From Paraburkholderia sp. C35 (lineage in GTDB: Bacteria > Pseudomonadota > Gammaproteobacteria > Burkholderiales > Burkholderiaceae): a stretch of DNA of 64,000 bases. Positions 10,434 to 19,501 of the stretch are shown piece after piece (position 1 is the first letter of the stretch; every line of letters begins with the position of its first letter). The DNA lies in contig NZ_QBUY01000018.1 in assembly GCF_003121405.1 (NCBI RefSeq), forward strand, positions 44,915 through 108,914, given 5' to 3'. The position numbers were made by a program, and so were the translations under genes. The notes under the pieces are model-generated. The model made no database searches. It was not told the origin of the DNA and saw only the letters and a list, made by a program, of their open reading frames with translations.

Positions 10434-11240
10434 TTACCACCAGCGATGAAAGTGATGCACCGGCCCGACGCCATGACCGACATCGAGCCGTCCGCTCTGT
10501 TCGAGCGCGCCCGTCAACCAGACCTTCGCATCGGCGACTGCGCTGGCGAGGTCGTCGCGTTGAGGAATCAGCGCCGCAATCGCCGACGACAGCGAGCAGC
10601 CCGTGCCGTGCGTGTTCTTCACGGGCACGCGCGGCGCGGCGAGGCGCATCGTGCCGCTGTCCTGGATCAGCCAGTCGGGGCTGTCGGCGGCGGCGAGATG
10701 GCCGCCTTTCATCAGCACGGCGCGCGCGCCCAGCTTGCGCAGCGCTTCGCCCTGATCGACCATCTCCGCTTCGTCGTTGGCGCTCGACGTGCCGAGCAGC
10801 GCAGCCGCTTCCGGCAGATTCGGCGTCAGCAGATCGGCTAGCGGCAGCAGTTCGTCGCGCACGGCATCGACGGCTTCGGGCGCGAGCAGCGCGTGATTGC
10901 TCTTCGAGATCATCACGGTATCGAGCACCACATGCTTCGGCTGATGGCGGCGTAATGCATCGGCGACGGCACGCACGATGCCCGCATTGGCCAGCATGCC
11001 GATCTTCACGGCATCGATGCGGATGTCATCGAATACCGCGTCCAGTTGCGCCGTGACAAAGCCAGGGTCGGGCGTATGGATGGCCGTCACGCCGCGCGTG
11101 TTCTGCGCGGTCAGCGCTGTGATCACGCTTGCGCCGTACGCGCCGAGCGCCGAAAAGGCCTTGAGATCGGCCTGAATGCCGGCGCCGCCGCCGGAATCGG
11201 AACCGGCGATCGTCAGGACGTTGGGAATCGGTCGGGTCAT
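10434..11240 (-). CDS. thiD: Hydroxymethylpyrimidine/phosphomethylpyrimidine kinase
   Basis: A 268-residue ribokinase-fold enzyme that phosphorylates HMP and then HMP-P in thiamine synthesis. The N-terminal substrate loop (LTIAGSDSGGGAGIQADLK) and the C-terminal GTGCSLSSAI anion hole and catalytic Asp region are intact. The ATG before MTRPIPNVL is preferred to an upstream frame extension. It lies 70 bp after lplT on the same strand; no TPP riboswitch is seen before it and no other thi gene is near. It could form a two-gene transcript with lplT. Confidence 0.96.
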   Translation of the reverse strand: MTRPIPNVLTIAGSDSGGGAGIQADLKAFSALGAYGASVITALTAQNTRGVTAIHTPDPGFVTAQLDAVFDDIRIDAVKIGMLANAGIVRAVADALRRHQPKHVVLDTVMISKSNHALLAPEAVDAVRDELLPLADLLTPNLPEAAALLGTSSANDEAEMVDQGEALRKLGARAVLMKGGHLAAADSPDWLIQDSGTMRLAAPRVPVKNTHGTGCSLSSAIAALIPQRDDLASAVADAKVWLTGALEQSGRLDVGHGVGPVHHFHRWW

Positions 11241-11310
11241 GTGAAAACCTGGAGAGCCTGAAAAGCAAAGGGCGCTGCGCGCGCCCAATGAGGTTGGTGC
11301 AGCGCGGGCG

Positions 11311-12618
11311 TCAGTGCCGCGCTTCGCCGATCAGCGAGACGGAATCGAATGCGCGCTGGTTTGCCTGGTGACGGCGCATCACGAGCCACATCATCACGCA
11401 CACGAAGGTGCCGAACAGCACGATCACGATGGCAACGGGTACGTCGAGCCACACGAGCACGGCGTACAGGCAGAGCATCACCAGCACGGAGAGATTTTCG
11501 TTGAAGTTCTGCACGGCGATCGAGTGACCCGCCGACAGCAATACGTGCCCGCGATGCTGGAGTAGCGCGTTCATCGGCACGACGAAGAAGCCCGACAGCG
11601 CGCCGACTATCATCAGGAAAATATAAGCGAAGATCAGATAGCCGGGCACATGCATCCGGCCGAAGTTGAAGCCCCAGTGCGCCGGAAACCGACTTTTCGT
11701 ATAGAACGCCATCAGCATCACGGCGATGCCCATGATGATGCCGACGGGCAGCACCGAGAGTGACTTCTTCAGCGGGATGCGCGCGGCGGCGATCATCGCG
11801 CCCGCCGCGACGCCCACTGCTACCACGGCCTGCAAAATCGCGCCTTCCGACAACGACATGCCGAGCGACACTTCCGCCCATTTCAGCACGATGAACTGCA
11901 GCGTCGCGCCTGCGCCCCAGAACAGCGTGGTGACGGCGAGCGAAATCTGGCCGAGCTTGTCGCGCCACAGCACGAGGAAACAGTCGGCGAAATCGGTAAT
12001 GAGTTTGATCGGGCCATGCGCCTGCCGCGGATAGCGGGCGCCCGTGTCGGGAATGCGCAGATTGAAAAGCGCGGCGACGATATAGATCAGGATGATGATG
12101 AGCATCGCGGCTTCCGCCGGCGTATGGATCGCGGGCGGCGTGTGCTTGATGACGTGCGATGCAATATGCGGACTGATGAGTGCGCCGCCGAGCACGGTGC
12201 CGAGAATGATCGAGCCGACGGTCGTACCTTCGATCCATCCATTTGCGGCGACGAGGCGATCAGGCGGCAGCAGCTCGGTAAGAATGCCGTATTTGGCAGG
12301 CGAATAGGCGGCTGCCCCGAAACCGACGATGCCGTACGCCAGCAGCGGATGGGCGCCGAACAGCATGGTCAGACAGCCGACCACCTTGATGGTATTGGTC
12401 ACGAACATCACGCGGCCCTTCGGGCGGGAATCCGCGAAGGCGCCGACGAAGGCGGCAAGAACGACGTACGACAGCACAAAGACCAGCTTGAGCAGCGGCG
12501 TCATCCAGGTTGGGGCGTGAAGATCTTTCAGCAGTGCAATAGCAGCGATCAGAAGCGCATTGTCGGCCAGCGAGGAAAAAAACTGCGCGGCCATGATGGT
12601 GTAAAAACCTTTTTTCAT
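11311..12618 (-). CDS. lplT: Lysophospholipid transporter LplT (MFS)
   Basis: A 435-residue inner-membrane protein with about 12 hydrophobic segments and MFS features such as the loop FADSRPKGRVM after TM2. It resembles LplT, which flips lysophospholipids from the outer to the inner leaflet for re-acylation. No acyltransferase (aas) gene is adjacent, unlike in E. coli. The ATG before MKKGFYTIMAAQF is the family start; the longer frame adds 30 basic residues. It diverges from alr. Confidence 0.9.
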   Translation of the reverse strand: MKKGFYTIMAAQFFSSLADNALLIAAIALLKDLHAPTWMTPLLKLVFVLSYVVLAAFVGAFADSRPKGRVMFVTNTIKVVGCLTMLFGAHPLLAYGIVGFGAAAYSPAKYGILTELLPPDRLVAANGWIEGTTVGSIILGTVLGGALISPHIASHVIKHTPPAIHTPAEAAMLIIILIYIVAALFNLRIPDTGARYPRQAHGPIKLITDFADCFLVLWRDKLGQISLAVTTLFWGAGATLQFIVLKWAEVSLGMSLSEGAILQAVVAVGVAAGAMIAAARIPLKKSLSVLPVGIIMGIAVMLMAFYTKSRFPAHWGFNFGRMHVPGYLIFAYIFLMIVGALSGFFVVPMNALLQHRGHVLLSAGHSIAVQNFNENLSVLVMLCLYAVLVWLDVPVAIVIVLFGTFVCVMMWLVMRRHQANQRAFDSVSLIGEARH

Positions 12619-12837
12619 CTGATGCGATGCTTTCCTCGCTGCGGTCTGTCCGCCCCGGCCGTGAGATGTGCGTCCGGGCTTATTCCGTTCGAAATGGGTT
12701 GTGCGCACGGCTTTATATCACGAAAATAGCCGAATCCCGACTAGCAGAATCCTTGATCGCATTGTGGCAGTTGCCTTCGGCGCGTTGCAAACGCACTGTA
12801 AGCTACTGATTCGACAATGTCTTTACGAAAATATCCC

Positions 12838-13908
12838 ATGCCGCGCCCAGTCTCAGCCACGATTCATACCGCCGCTCTCGCCAATAATCTCGCCGTTGCC
12901 CGCCGCTACGCGCCGAAGTCCAAGATTTGGGCTGTCGTGAAGGCCAACGCCTACGGTCACGGACTCGCGCGGGCGTTCCCCGGCTTGCGCGCCACCGACG
13001 GCTTTGGTTTGCTCGACCTCGAAGAAGCCGTGAAGTTGCGTGAATTGGGCTGGGCGGGGCCGATTTTGTTGCTCGAGGGCTTTTTCCGCCCCACCGATAT
13101 CGACGTTATCGACCGCTATAGCCTGACGACGGCGCTGCATACGGACGAGCAATTGCGCATGCTGGAAATGGCGCGTCTGTCCAAACCCGTCAATATCCAG
13201 CTGAAAATGAACAGCGGCATGAACCGGCTCGGTTACACGCCGGAAAAATTCCGCGCCGCGTGGGAACGCGCGCGGGCTTGCCAGGGCGTCGGCCAGATCA
13301 CGTTGATGACCCATTTCTCGGATGCCGACAGCGAGCGCGGCATCGCCTATCAGATGGAAGCGTTCGAGCGCGGCGCGCAGGGCATTGCGGGCGCGCGCAG
13401 CCTCGCCAACTCGGCCGCAACGCTGTGGTGCCCGGAGGCGCATTTCGACTGGGTGCGCCCGGGCGTGATGCTGTACGGCGCGTCGCCGTCGGGCGTGAGT
13501 TCGGCGATCAAGGACACGGGCCTGCAGCCCGCCATGACGCTCGCATCCGAACTGATCGCCGTGCAGACGCTCACGGAAGGCGGCACGATCGGCTACGGCT
13601 CGACCTTCACGGCCCGCGCGGGCATGCGTATCGGCGTGGTCGCGTGTGGTTACGCGGACGGCTATCCGCGCGTGGCGCCGGAAGGCACGCCCGTGATCGT
13701 CGACGGCATTCGCACGCGCATTGTCGGGCGCGTATCGATGGACATGATCACTGTCGATCTCACACCGTGTCCGCAGGCCAACATCGGTTCGCGCGTCGAA
13801 CTGTGGGGCGCGCAGCTTCCCATCGACGACGTCGCGCAGTCATGCGGCACGATCGGCTACGAGCTGATGTGCGCCGTCGCGCCGCGCGTGCCCGTGCGCG
13901 CCGAGTGA
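12838..13908 (+). CDS. alr: Alanine racemase
   Basis: A 356-residue PLP enzyme that interconverts L- and D-alanine for peptidoglycan. The PLP lysine is Lys35 in [11 protein letters not shown]. The C-terminal half holds the catalytic tyrosine segment (TIGYGSTF) and the family block [13 protein letters not shown]. An in-frame ATG lies 7 codons upstream, but the inner ATG ([11 protein letters not shown]) matches orthologues as remembered. It is followed after 35 bp by radA on the same strand. Whether it is the anabolic Alr or catabolic DadX form cannot be decided; no dadA is nearby. Confidence 0.96.
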   Translation: MPRPVSATIHTAALANNLAVARRYAPKSKIWAVVKANAYGHGLARAFPGLRATDGFGLLDLEEAVKLRELGWAGPILLLEGFFRPTDIDVIDRYSLTTALHTDEQLRMLEMARLSKPVNIQLKMNSGMNRLGYTPEKFRAAWERARACQGVGQITLMTHFSDADSERGIAYQMEAFERGAQGIAGARSLANSAATLWCPEAHFDWVRPGVMLYGASPSGVSSAIKDTGLQPAMTLASELIAVQTLTEGGTIGYGSTFTARAGMRIGVVACGYADGYPRVAPEGTPVIVDGIRTRIVGRVSMDMITVDLTPCPQANIGSRVELWGAQLPIDDVAQSCGTIGYELMCAVAPRVPVRAE

Positions 13909-13943
13909 TCCAGACCAACAACATCGACGCGTGACGGAACAAG

Positions 13944-15320
13944 TTGGCTAAACAGAAAACGTTGTACAGCTGCACGGAATGCGGCGGGCAATCGCCGAAG
14001 TGGCAGGGTCAGTGCCCGGCGTGCCATGCGTGGAATACGCTGGTCGAATCGGTTGCGGAGTCACCTTCCGCGCACCGTTTCCAGGCGCTCGCCAAGAGTC
14101 AGCCGGTGCAGCGGCTGGCCGAAATCCAGGCATCGGACGTGCCGCGCTTTTCGACGGGCGTCGGTGAGTTCGATCGCGTGCTGGGCGGCGGGCTGGTGCC
14201 GGGCGGCGTGGTGCTGATCGGTGGCGATCCCGGCATCGGCAAATCGACGCTGCTGCTGCAGTCGCTCGCGGAAATCGCCAGCGAGCGGCGCGCGCTTTAT
14301 GTGAGCGGCGAGGAATCGGCGGCGCAGATTGCGTTGCGCGCGCAACGGTTGTCGCTGCTGGAGCCGGGTTCTCACGCCACGGATCTGCAACTGCTCGCCG
14401 AAATCCAGCTGGAGAAAATCCAGGCAACCATCGCGGAAGAAAAGCCCGACGTTGCCGTGATCGACTCGATCCAGACCATCTATTCGGAAGCGCTGACGTC
14501 CGCGCCGGGTTCCGTTGCGCAGGTGCGTGAATGCGCCGCGCAACTCACACGCGTCGCCAAGCAGTCGGGCACGGCCATCATCATGGTCGGTCACGTGACG
14601 AAAGAGGGCGCGCTGGCCGGTCCGCGCGTGCTCGAACACATCGTCGATACCGTGCTGTATTTCGAAGGCGACACGCACTCGTCGTTCCGCCTCGTGCGCG
14701 CGTTCAAGAACCGCTTCGGCGCGGTCAACGAACTGGGCGTATTCGCGATGACGGAGCGCGGTTTGCGCGGCGTCGCCAATCCGTCGGCGCTGTTTCTGTC
14801 GCAACATGAACAGATCGTGCCGGGTTCGTGCGTGCTGGTCACGCAGGAAGGCACGCGGCCGCTGCTGGTCGAAGTGCAGGCGCTCGTCGATGCCGCGAAC
14901 GTGCCGAACCCGCGACGTCTCGCCGTCGGCCTCGAACAGAACCGGCTGGCAATGTTGCTCGCCGTGCTGCACAAGCACGCGGGCATTGCATGCTTCGATC
15001 AGGACGTGTTCCTGAACGCAGTGGGCGGCGTCAAGATCACCGAGCCGGCCGCCGATCTCGCCGTGCTGCTCGCCATTCATTCGTCGATGCGTAACAAGGC
15101 GCTGCCGAAGGGCCTGATCGTATTCGGCGAAGTGGGGCTGGCGGGTGAAATCCGGCCGTCGCCGCGTGGCCAGGAACGTCTGAAGGAAGCCGCGAAGCTG
15201 GGGTTCTCGGTTGCGCTGATTCCTAAGGCGAACGCGCCGAAGCAGCCTATCGACGGTTTGCAGGTCATCGCAGTCGACCGTCTCGAGCAGGCCATCGACC
15301 GTATCCGAACGCTCGAATAG
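13944..15320 (+). CDS. radA: DNA repair protein RadA
   Basis: A 458-residue RadA that promotes branch migration of recombination intermediates. In order: a zinc finger with Cys10, Cys13, Cys24 and Cys27; a RecA-like ATPase with Walker A GGDPGIGKST (93-102) and Walker B VAVIDSIQT; the RadA-specific KNRFG motif; and a Lon-protease-like C-terminal domain. Length is typical. The start is TTG (MAKQKTLYSC); no ATG fits, and the zinc finger begins at residue 10, so the start is secure. Confidence 0.97.
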   Translation: MAKQKTLYSCTECGGQSPKWQGQCPACHAWNTLVESVAESPSAHRFQALAKSQPVQRLAEIQASDVPRFSTGVGEFDRVLGGGLVPGGVVLIGGDPGIGKSTLLLQSLAEIASERRALYVSGEESAAQIALRAQRLSLLEPGSHATDLQLLAEIQLEKIQATIAEEKPDVAVIDSIQTIYSEALTSAPGSVAQVRECAAQLTRVAKQSGTAIIMVGHVTKEGALAGPRVLEHIVDTVLYFEGDTHSSFRLVRAFKNRFGAVNELGVFAMTERGLRGVANPSALFLSQHEQIVPGSCVLVTQEGTRPLLVEVQALVDAANVPNPRRLAVGLEQNRLAMLLAVLHKHAGIACFDQDVFLNAVGGVKITEPAADLAVLLAIHSSMRNKALPKGLIVFGEVGLAGEIRPSPRGQERLKEAAKLGFSVALIPKANAPKQPIDGLQVIAVDRLEQAIDRIRTLE

Positions 15321-15432
15321 CGGCTGTGGAATCAGGCGGATTGCGTCGGCTTTCTGGCGTAATCCGCTGTAAATTTCTGAGCGCCGTCTGTAACCCAGGC
15401 GACTTTCGTTTTTCCTATCCTCGTGAAATGGA

Positions 15433-15723
15433 ATGTCACGAGTGGAAAAGGAAGACGTCTTGAAACAGTCTCATGAATCCTCGGGCGAGTTTCTCGCGAA
15501 CCTGCGCGGCTGCCGGGTATCGGCGCCCATACATGGGCCGTGGGGCGGCGGGTGCCGGATCGTCGAATGGATCGACACGACCGGCCAGATTTCGCGGCGT
15601 GTCGTGGCAGAAAACGTGACGGCCGACGAAGTGCGGGCCACCATCCGGCATCATAAGGAAGCCCGCAAGCATCGCCTGATCGACGACGAACGCGAGCCAC
15701 GGCAGACCTTGCCGCGACGCTAA
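15433..15723 (+). CDS. Small DUF2866-like protein
   Basis: A 96-residue soluble protein of unknown function. The middle (CRVSAPIHGPWGGGCRIVEW, then RRVVAENVTADEVRATI) resembles DUF2866 proteins of Burkholderia as remembered. The ends are charged and probably flexible. The start is uncertain: the ATG has a weak ribosome-binding site, whereas a TTG nine codons in (15460) has AAGGAAG at good spacing. It follows radA on the same strand after 112 bp and faces the CoA-transferase gene. Confidence 0.65.
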   Translation: MSRVEKEDVLKQSHESSGEFLANLRGCRVSAPIHGPWGGGCRIVEWIDTTGQISRRVVAENVTADEVRATIRHHKEARKHRLIDDEREPRQTLPRR

Positions 15724-15736
15724 AACGAGTTTCCGG

Positions 15737-16882
15737 TTATCGGTTGCCCGTCTGGCGCGACTGATCGGCTTTCCCGTGGCTTGCCTGTTGCGTCTGTTGT
15801 GCCTGCTGCGCCTGTTCTGCCTGTTCGGCCATCAGTGCCACGCGCACGGCCAGATTGAAAAGCGGATGCTGGGCTGCTTCAGCCGGCGTCAGCACGGGCG
15901 ACACACAGCAATCCAGCGGGACGAGCAGCATGCCCCATTCGTCGATCGAACGCGTGGCGATCAGCGCCGCCATATCCTTGATCAGCTGCACGGCGTCCGG
16001 CCCGGCAATCGCCTGACCGAGACTCCAGTGGCGCGTCGCCCAGTCGGGACGTTCGAGCGCCATGCACAGCGTTTCCCAGAATTTGAGTTCGAGCGCGCCG
16101 ACGGCGAGCCATCGCCCGTCGAGCGTGCGATACAGGTTGTAGCAGGGCACGCCGCCGTTCAGCAGGCCGCTGCCCGCGACAGGCGCCGTACCGTCATTGG
16201 CGAGCGCGACCTGCGCGACGACGTTGTTCGCATAGGTGCAATGCGCCATCGACACATCCACGAAGCGCCCATCGCCGCCGCGCGCTACGGCCCACAGTGC
16301 AGCAAGAATCTGATTGACGGCGGACAGCGCACCGCCAAGCAGATCCGCGATCTGGAAGTTCGGCAAGATCGGCGTGCCGTCGCGCGCAGCAAGCTGATCG
16401 AGCACACCCGCGTAGCCGATGTAGTTCAGATCATGCCCCGCTAGCTGAGCGAAAGGGCTGTCCGCGCCATAGCCGGAAATCGCGCAGTAGACCAGCTTCG
16501 GATTGATCACCCGCAGCTCGTCGTAGCCGACGCCGAGCCTGTCCATCACGCCGGGCCGGAAACTCTCGATCAGCACGTCCGCCTCGTGCGCGAGCGCCAT
16601 CAGCACGGTGCGTCCACCTTCCGATTTCAGATCGAGCCGCGTTTCGCGCTTGCCGCGATTGACCAGCCGGTAGAACGCGCCGGGCCGTCCCGCCACGCGG
16701 TCGGCGCTGCTTTGCATCATCGTGCGCGTGGCGTCGCCGGCGCCCGGTGCTTCGATCTTCAACACGTCGGCGCCCATTTCCGCGAGCCTCAGCGTCGCAA
16801 CGGGGCCGGGCAACAGGCGCGTCAGGTCGAGCACACGCAAGCCCTTCAGTGCGGCAGTAGACGACAATGCGCAGCCCTCCAT
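15737..16882 (-). CDS. CoA-transferase family III protein, alpha-methylacyl-CoA racemase-like
   Basis: A 381-residue CaiB/BaiF-fold enzyme. It looks more like alpha-methylacyl-CoA racemase than a formyl- or carnitine-CoA transferase: AGHDLNYIGYAG carries the expected catalytic His and NFQIADLLGGA the expected Asp. The N-terminal CoA-binding block (LDLTRLLPGPVAT, MGADVLKIE) is typical. The last ~33 residues are Gln/Ala-rich and encoded by a microsatellite-like run. The ATG is used here, but a TTG five codons later lies 7 nt after GGAGGG and may be the real start. Substrate unknown; branched-chain acyl-CoA epimerisation is the best guess. Confidence 0.85.
   Translation of the reverse strand: MEGCALSSTAALKGLRVLDLTRLLPGPVATLRLAEMGADVLKIEAPGAGDATRTMMQSSADRVAGRPGAFYRLVNRGKRETRLDLKSEGGRTVLMALAHEADVLIESFRPGVMDRLGVGYDELRVINPKLVYCAISGYGADSPFAQLAGHDLNYIGYAGVLDQLAARDGTPILPNFQIADLLGGALSAVNQILAALWAVARGGDGRFVDVSMAHCTYANNVVAQVALANDGTAPVAGSGLLNGGVPCYNLYRTLDGRWLAVGALELKFWETLCMALERPDWATRHWSLGQAIAGPDAVQLIKDMAALIATRSIDEWGMLLVPLDCCVSPVLTPAEAAQHPLFNLAVRVALMAEQAEQAQQAQQTQQASHGKADQSRQTGNR
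15782..15829 (-). repeat. Low-complexity Gln/Ala codon run
   Basis: The DNA encodes a run of Ala-Glu-Gln and Ala-Gln-Gln triplets at the C-terminus of the CoA-transferase-like protein. It behaves like a degenerate 9-bp microsatellite outside the conserved fold. Confidence 0.7.
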
Positions 16883-16939
16883 CGATTGCTGGCGCGGCCT
16901 CGATTCCCTGTGCGTACCTTCGCGGCGGCGAAGGGGCCG

Positions 16940-18877
16940 TTAGCCGATTTGTTCGAGTTCCTCGTGCGCCTCGAGCCAGTCGGCTTCGAGCGGTTCGAGT
17001 CGTGCGGTGACATCTGCCTGACGGCGGATCGCTTCCGTCAGCTTCGTTTTCTGCTCGGCGGCATAGCTGGCGGGATCGGCGACGAATGCATCGAGCGTAG
17101 CCTTTTCCGCGTTCAGCGCGTCCATTTCCTTTTCGATCTTCGCGATGCGGTTCTGCAACGGCTTTTTCAGATGCGAGAGCTTCTGGCGCGTTTCCGCTTC
17201 CAGCCGGCGCTGTTCCTTGCGATTCACCGATGCGTCCGCGCCATTCGCATTCGCAGCCGACGCATCCGCTTTCAGCGCCGCGCGCTGTTCAGCAGCGTGT
17301 TGCAGCAGCCAGTCGCGATAGTCGTCGAGATCGCCGTCGAACGGCTGCAGCTTGTGCTTCGCGACGAGCATAAACTGGGCTGTCGTGGCACGCAGCAAAT
17401 GACGGTCGTGCGACACGAGGATCAGCGTGCCTTCGAACTGCGCAAGCGCCATGGTCAGCGCGTGACGCGTCTCCAGATCCAGGTGGGTGGTCGGTGCGTC
17501 GAGCAGCAGCAGATTCGGCTTCTGCCAGATGATCAGCGCGAGTGCGAGCCGCGCCTTTTCGCCGCCGGAGAAGGGCGCAATCGCAGCCGTCGCCATGTCG
17601 CCGGAGAAGTTGAAGCTGCCGAGGAAGGCGCGCAGTTCCTGTTCGCGTGTATCCGGTGCGAGGCGCGCGAGGTGGAGCAGCGGCGAAGCGTCGGGCCGCA
17701 GCGTCTCCAGCTGATGCTGCGCGAAATAGCCGAGCTGCAAGCCCTTGCCCTGGCGCACATGACCGCCGAGCGCTTCTAGCGTGCCCGCGAGCGTCTTGAT
17801 CAGCGTCGACTTGCCCTGGCCGTTCGCGCCGAGCAGACCGATGCGCTGGCCATTCTGGATCGACAGCGCCACGCGCTCGACAATGGGAATCTCGCTGCCG
17901 TCTTCCGCGTGATAGCCGCAGCGCACGTCTTCCATCACCATCATCGGATTCGGCGCGGAGTCGGGCGTGCGGAATTCGAACGTGAACGGCGACGCGATAT
18001 GTGCGGGCGCAATCAGCTCCATCTTTTCGAGCGCTTTCATGCGGCTTTGCGCCTGGCGTGCCTTGGTGGCCTGCGCCTTGAAGCGGTCGACGAAGCTTTG
18101 CAGATGCTCGATGGTCTTGCGCTGCTTCTCGTACGCGCTCTGTTGCAGCGCCAGTTGTTGCGCGCGCAGCACTTCGAACTGCGAGTAGTTGCCGCCGTAT
18201 CGCTTGATCTGCTGGTTCTCGAGATGCAGCGTAACATTGCACACCGAATCGAGAAATTCGCGGTCGTGCGAGATCACGACGAGCGTGCCCGGATAGCGAT
18301 GCAACCAGTCTTCGAGCCAGACGATAGCGTCGAGATCCAGGTGATTGGTCGGTTCGTCGAGCAGCAGCAGGTCGGAGCGGCACATCAGCGCTTGCGCGAG
18401 ATTCAGGCGCATGCGCCAGCCGCCCGAAAAACTGCCGACGCTCGCGCGGGTCTGGTCGAGCGTGAAGCCGAGACCGAGCAGCAGCGCTTCGGCGCGTGCG
18501 GGTGCCGTGTAGCCGTCGGCATCGGCGACGGCAGCGTGCGCTTCGGCTTCGGCCGCGCCATCGTGCGCGGCGGACGCTGCCGCGATGCGCGCTTCGATCG
18601 CGCGCAGGGCGGCATCGCCGTCGAGCGTGTATTCGAGTGCGGTTTTGTCGACGGCAGGCGTTTCCTGTGCGACGTGCGCGATCTGCCACGACGGTGGCAT
18701 CGAGACGTCGCCGCCGTCGGCATGCAGTTCGCCGAGCAGCACGGAGAACAGGGTGGATTTGCCCGCGCCGTTGGCGCCCACGAGGCCGGCCTTCTCGCCG
18801 GGGTTGAGCGTGAAGGTGGTCTGTTCGAAGAGCGGCTTGGTGCCGCGCGCGAGACTGAACTGGTTGAAGCGGATCAC
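16940..18877 (-). CDS. ABC-F family ATPase, YheS-like, with altered second Walker B
   Basis: A 645-residue soluble ABC-F protein with two nucleotide-binding domains, an interdomain linker and a coiled-coil C-terminus. It aligns with E. coli YheS, a ribosome-associated translation factor, as remembered. NBD1 is intact: Walker A GANGAGKST, signature FSGGW, Walker B LLLLDEPTNHLD. NBD2 has Walker A GANGQGKST and signature FSGGEK, but its Walker B reads LLLLDAPTTHLD: the catalytic Glu is Ala461 and the usual Asn is Thr464. Each difference is one A-to-C base change. NBD2 hydrolysis should therefore be impaired. The start is GTG. Confidence 0.94.
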   Translation of the reverse strand: MIRFNQFSLARGTKPLFEQTTFTLNPGEKAGLVGANGAGKSTLFSVLLGELHADGGDVSMPPSWQIAHVAQETPAVDKTALEYTLDGDAALRAIEARIAAASAAHDGAAEAEAHAAVADADGYTAPARAEALLLGLGFTLDQTRASVGSFSGGWRMRLNLAQALMCRSDLLLLDEPTNHLDLDAIVWLEDWLHRYPGTLVVISHDREFLDSVCNVTLHLENQQIKRYGGNYSQFEVLRAQQLALQQSAYEKQRKTIEHLQSFVDRFKAQATKARQAQSRMKALEKMELIAPAHIASPFTFEFRTPDSAPNPMMVMEDVRCGYHAEDGSEIPIVERVALSIQNGQRIGLLGANGQGKSTLIKTLAGTLEALGGHVRQGKGLQLGYFAQHQLETLRPDASPLLHLARLAPDTREQELRAFLGSFNFSGDMATAAIAPFSGGEKARLALALIIWQKPNLLLLDAPTTHLDLETRHALTMALAQFEGTLILVSHDRHLLRATTAQFMLVAKHKLQPFDGDLDDYRDWLLQHAAEQRAALKADASAANANGADASVNRKEQRRLEAETRQKLSHLKKPLQNRIAKIEKEMDALNAEKATLDAFVADPASYAAEQKTKLTEAIRRQADVTARLEPLEADWLEAHEELEQIG

Positions 18878-19002
18878 AGCAGGGCCGGCTTGAAGAAAAA
18901 CGCTATTTTAGACTGCGCGGGCTGGCTCGGGCATTGGCCGGTCGGCCAGGTGGCGCGCGGCGTTGGAAAATTTAAACTAACCATAATTCTGGAGGGCGAC
19001 AC

Positions 19003-19494
19003 ATGACAGCAGACAAGTCTTCGATTTATTCCTTTTCGGCGCGCACACTGGGCGGCGAGCCGGTCGGTCTCGAACGTTACGACGGCAAGGTGATGCTGAT
19101 CGTCAACACGGCGAGCGAATGCGGCTTCACGCCGCAATATACGGGCTTGCAGAAGCTGCACGAGCAGTACGCGGCGCGCGGGCTGGAGGTGCTCGGCTTT
19201 CCGTGCAACCAGTTCGGCAAGCAGGAGCCGGGCGACGCCGCGCAGATCGGCGCATTCTGCGAAAAGAACTATGGCGTCACGTTCCAGATGTTCGACAAGA
19301 TCGACGTAAACGGTTCGGACGCGCACCCGCTGTTCAAGTACCTGAAGGACGAGGCGCCCGGCGTGCTCGGCATCGAAGCCATCAAGTGGAACTTCACCAA
19401 GTTCCTCGTGGATCGCAACGGCAAGGTCGTCAAGCGTTACGCGCCCACCACCAAGCCCGAAACGATCACGGACGATATCGAGGCGCTGCTGTAA
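19003..19494 (+). CDS. Glutathione peroxidase
   Basis: A 163-residue thioredoxin-fold peroxidase that reduces hydroperoxides with glutathione or thioredoxin. Peroxidatic Cys40 lies in NTASECGFTPQY; the Gln of FPCNQFGKQEP and Trp of KWNFTKFLVD complete the catalytic triad. Cys replaces selenocysteine, as usual in bacteria. GGAGG stands 7-8 nt before the ATG. It diverges from the ABC-F gene and converges on cls with only 7 bp between stop codons, so no separate terminator fits. Confidence 0.96.
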   Translation: MTADKSSIYSFSARTLGGEPVGLERYDGKVMLIVNTASECGFTPQYTGLQKLHEQYAARGLEVLGFPCNQFGKQEPGDAAQIGAFCEKNYGVTFQMFDKIDVNGSDAHPLFKYLKDEAPGVLGIEAIKWNFTKFLVDRNGKVVKRYAPTTKPETITDDIEALL

Positions 19495-19501
19495 GCGCGC
19501 G

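Noticed and set aside
10434..12618. TPP riboswitch before thiD or lplT
   Set aside because: The gaps before both genes lack the thi-box consensus; thiD has only 70 bp upstream.
16917..16934. CCTTCGC/GCGAAGG stem between the ABC-F and CoA-transferase genes as a terminator
   Set aside because: No T run on either strand and a gap of only 57 bp; too weak to call.
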